From the NCBI GenBank assembly GCA_934446285.1, contig CAKSEI010000107.1, positions 1 to 5,649 on the forward strand: a DNA stretch of 5,649 bases, written 5' to 3'. The notes under the pieces were generated by a model. That model saw only the letters and a program-made list of their open reading frames with translations, had not been told where the DNA came from and made no database searches. Positions 5,315-5,649 of the stretch are shown piece by piece. The stretch comes from an uncultured Eubacteriales bacterium (GTDB taxonomy: Bacteria; Bacillota; Clostridia; Oscillospirales; CAG-272). Position 1 is the stretch's first letter; each line of letters opens with the position of its first letter. The position numbers and the translations under genes are program-made.

Positions 5315-5649
5315 CAGTCCTCCCGTTCGTAGCAGACATAGTTATAATCCCTGCTGTGGAGATAAAAACCCGCAGAGCGCGCAAGTGAGATTGAAGCCTC
5401 ATTGTCGGGATAGCACTGATACGCTACGTCAAAGCCGCTTTTCTTAAGAAAATCCGTCATAGCCGTAACATTAGAGAGAGCGTACCCTCTCCCGCCGAAA
5501 GGAGCAGCGGTAGCGACGGCTATCTCGACCGTATTCTCTTCTATAAATCCGTTAGCACCGCACACTGAAACACGCCTGCCGCCGACAAGGCTCGCAAATA
5601 CGGGAAACTCTTCGGTATCAAACTCCGTATCAGTGAGGTCCGTATACGC
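5314..5649 (-). CDS. GNAT-family N-acetyltransferase, C-terminal part (5' end outside window)
   Basis: The minus-strand frame is open from the right edge to TGA at 5316-5314, giving at least 111 residues. Starting the gene at the GTG at 5565 would cut the fold, because the frame continues upstream without a stop (EEFPVFASLVGGRRVSVCG). The visible part covers the C-terminal half of a GNAT domain: strand beta4 (VEIAVATAAPF), the acetyl-CoA phosphate-binding loop GGRGYA, then a helix, and the motif NEASISLARSAGF, typical of motif B. It resembles the GNAT_acetyltran subgroup, which I infer from pattern only. The loop normally begins with R or Q (Q/R-x-x-G-x-G/A), whereas here the first position is G. 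The enzyme would transfer an acetyl group to an amine; the acceptor is unknown. It is the first visible gene of the rqcH operon, and its last codons carry the rqcH ribosome binding site. Confidence 0.82.
   Translation of the reverse strand, partial: AYTDLTDTEFDTEEFPVFASLVGGRRVSVCGANGFIEENTVEIAVATAAPFGGRGYALSNVTAMTDFLKKSGFDVAYQCYPDNEASISLARSAGFYLHSRDYNYVCYERED

Overview
The window looks like chromosomal DNA from a Firmicute, most likely class Clostridia (for example an Oscillospiraceae or Lachnospiraceae relative, perhaps from a gut metagenome). The support is consistent but indirect: GGGAGG-type ribosome binding sites, sigma-A promoters with TG-extended -10 boxes, U-tract intrinsic terminators, an RqcH/NFACT protein of Firmicute type, a tmRNA tag ending in ALAA, and moderate GC. 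No species can be named from the sequence alone.

Every confident gene lies on the minus strand, so transcription runs from high to low coordinates. (1) 5649-2417: an operon whose beginning is outside the window. It holds the C-terminal part of a GNAT acetyltransferase, then rqcH, then a calcineurin-like metallophosphoesterase. The junctions are TGATG and ATGA overlaps, so the three genes are probably translationally coupled. A strong terminator follows at 2417-2453. (2) 2189-2416: about 230 bp with no convincing gene, only a weak 26-codon ORF candidate. (3) 2188-1758: ssrA, a complete one-piece tmRNA with its own promoter, an encoded CCA end, tag ANSNEVALAA and a terminator. (4) 1750-83: a sigma-factor gene with its own promoter and a leader of about 76 nt carrying a perfect 12-bp palindrome. 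The product is an ECF-like sigma (regions 2 and 4) followed by an unusual extension of about 360 residues with two winged-helix-like segments. (5) 1-82: probably the 3' tail of a convergent plus-strand gene.

The clearest functional theme is ribosome rescue. RqcH adds C-terminal alanine tails to nascent chains stuck on 50S subunits, and tmRNA adds an ALAA-ending tag to chains on non-stop ribosomes; here the two lie about 1.4 kb apart, in separate transcription units. The metallophosphoesterase and acetyltransferase share the rqcH operon, but nothing in their sequences gives a substrate. The least explained element is the extended sigma factor. No CRISPR array, insertion sequence or tRNA gene was seen.
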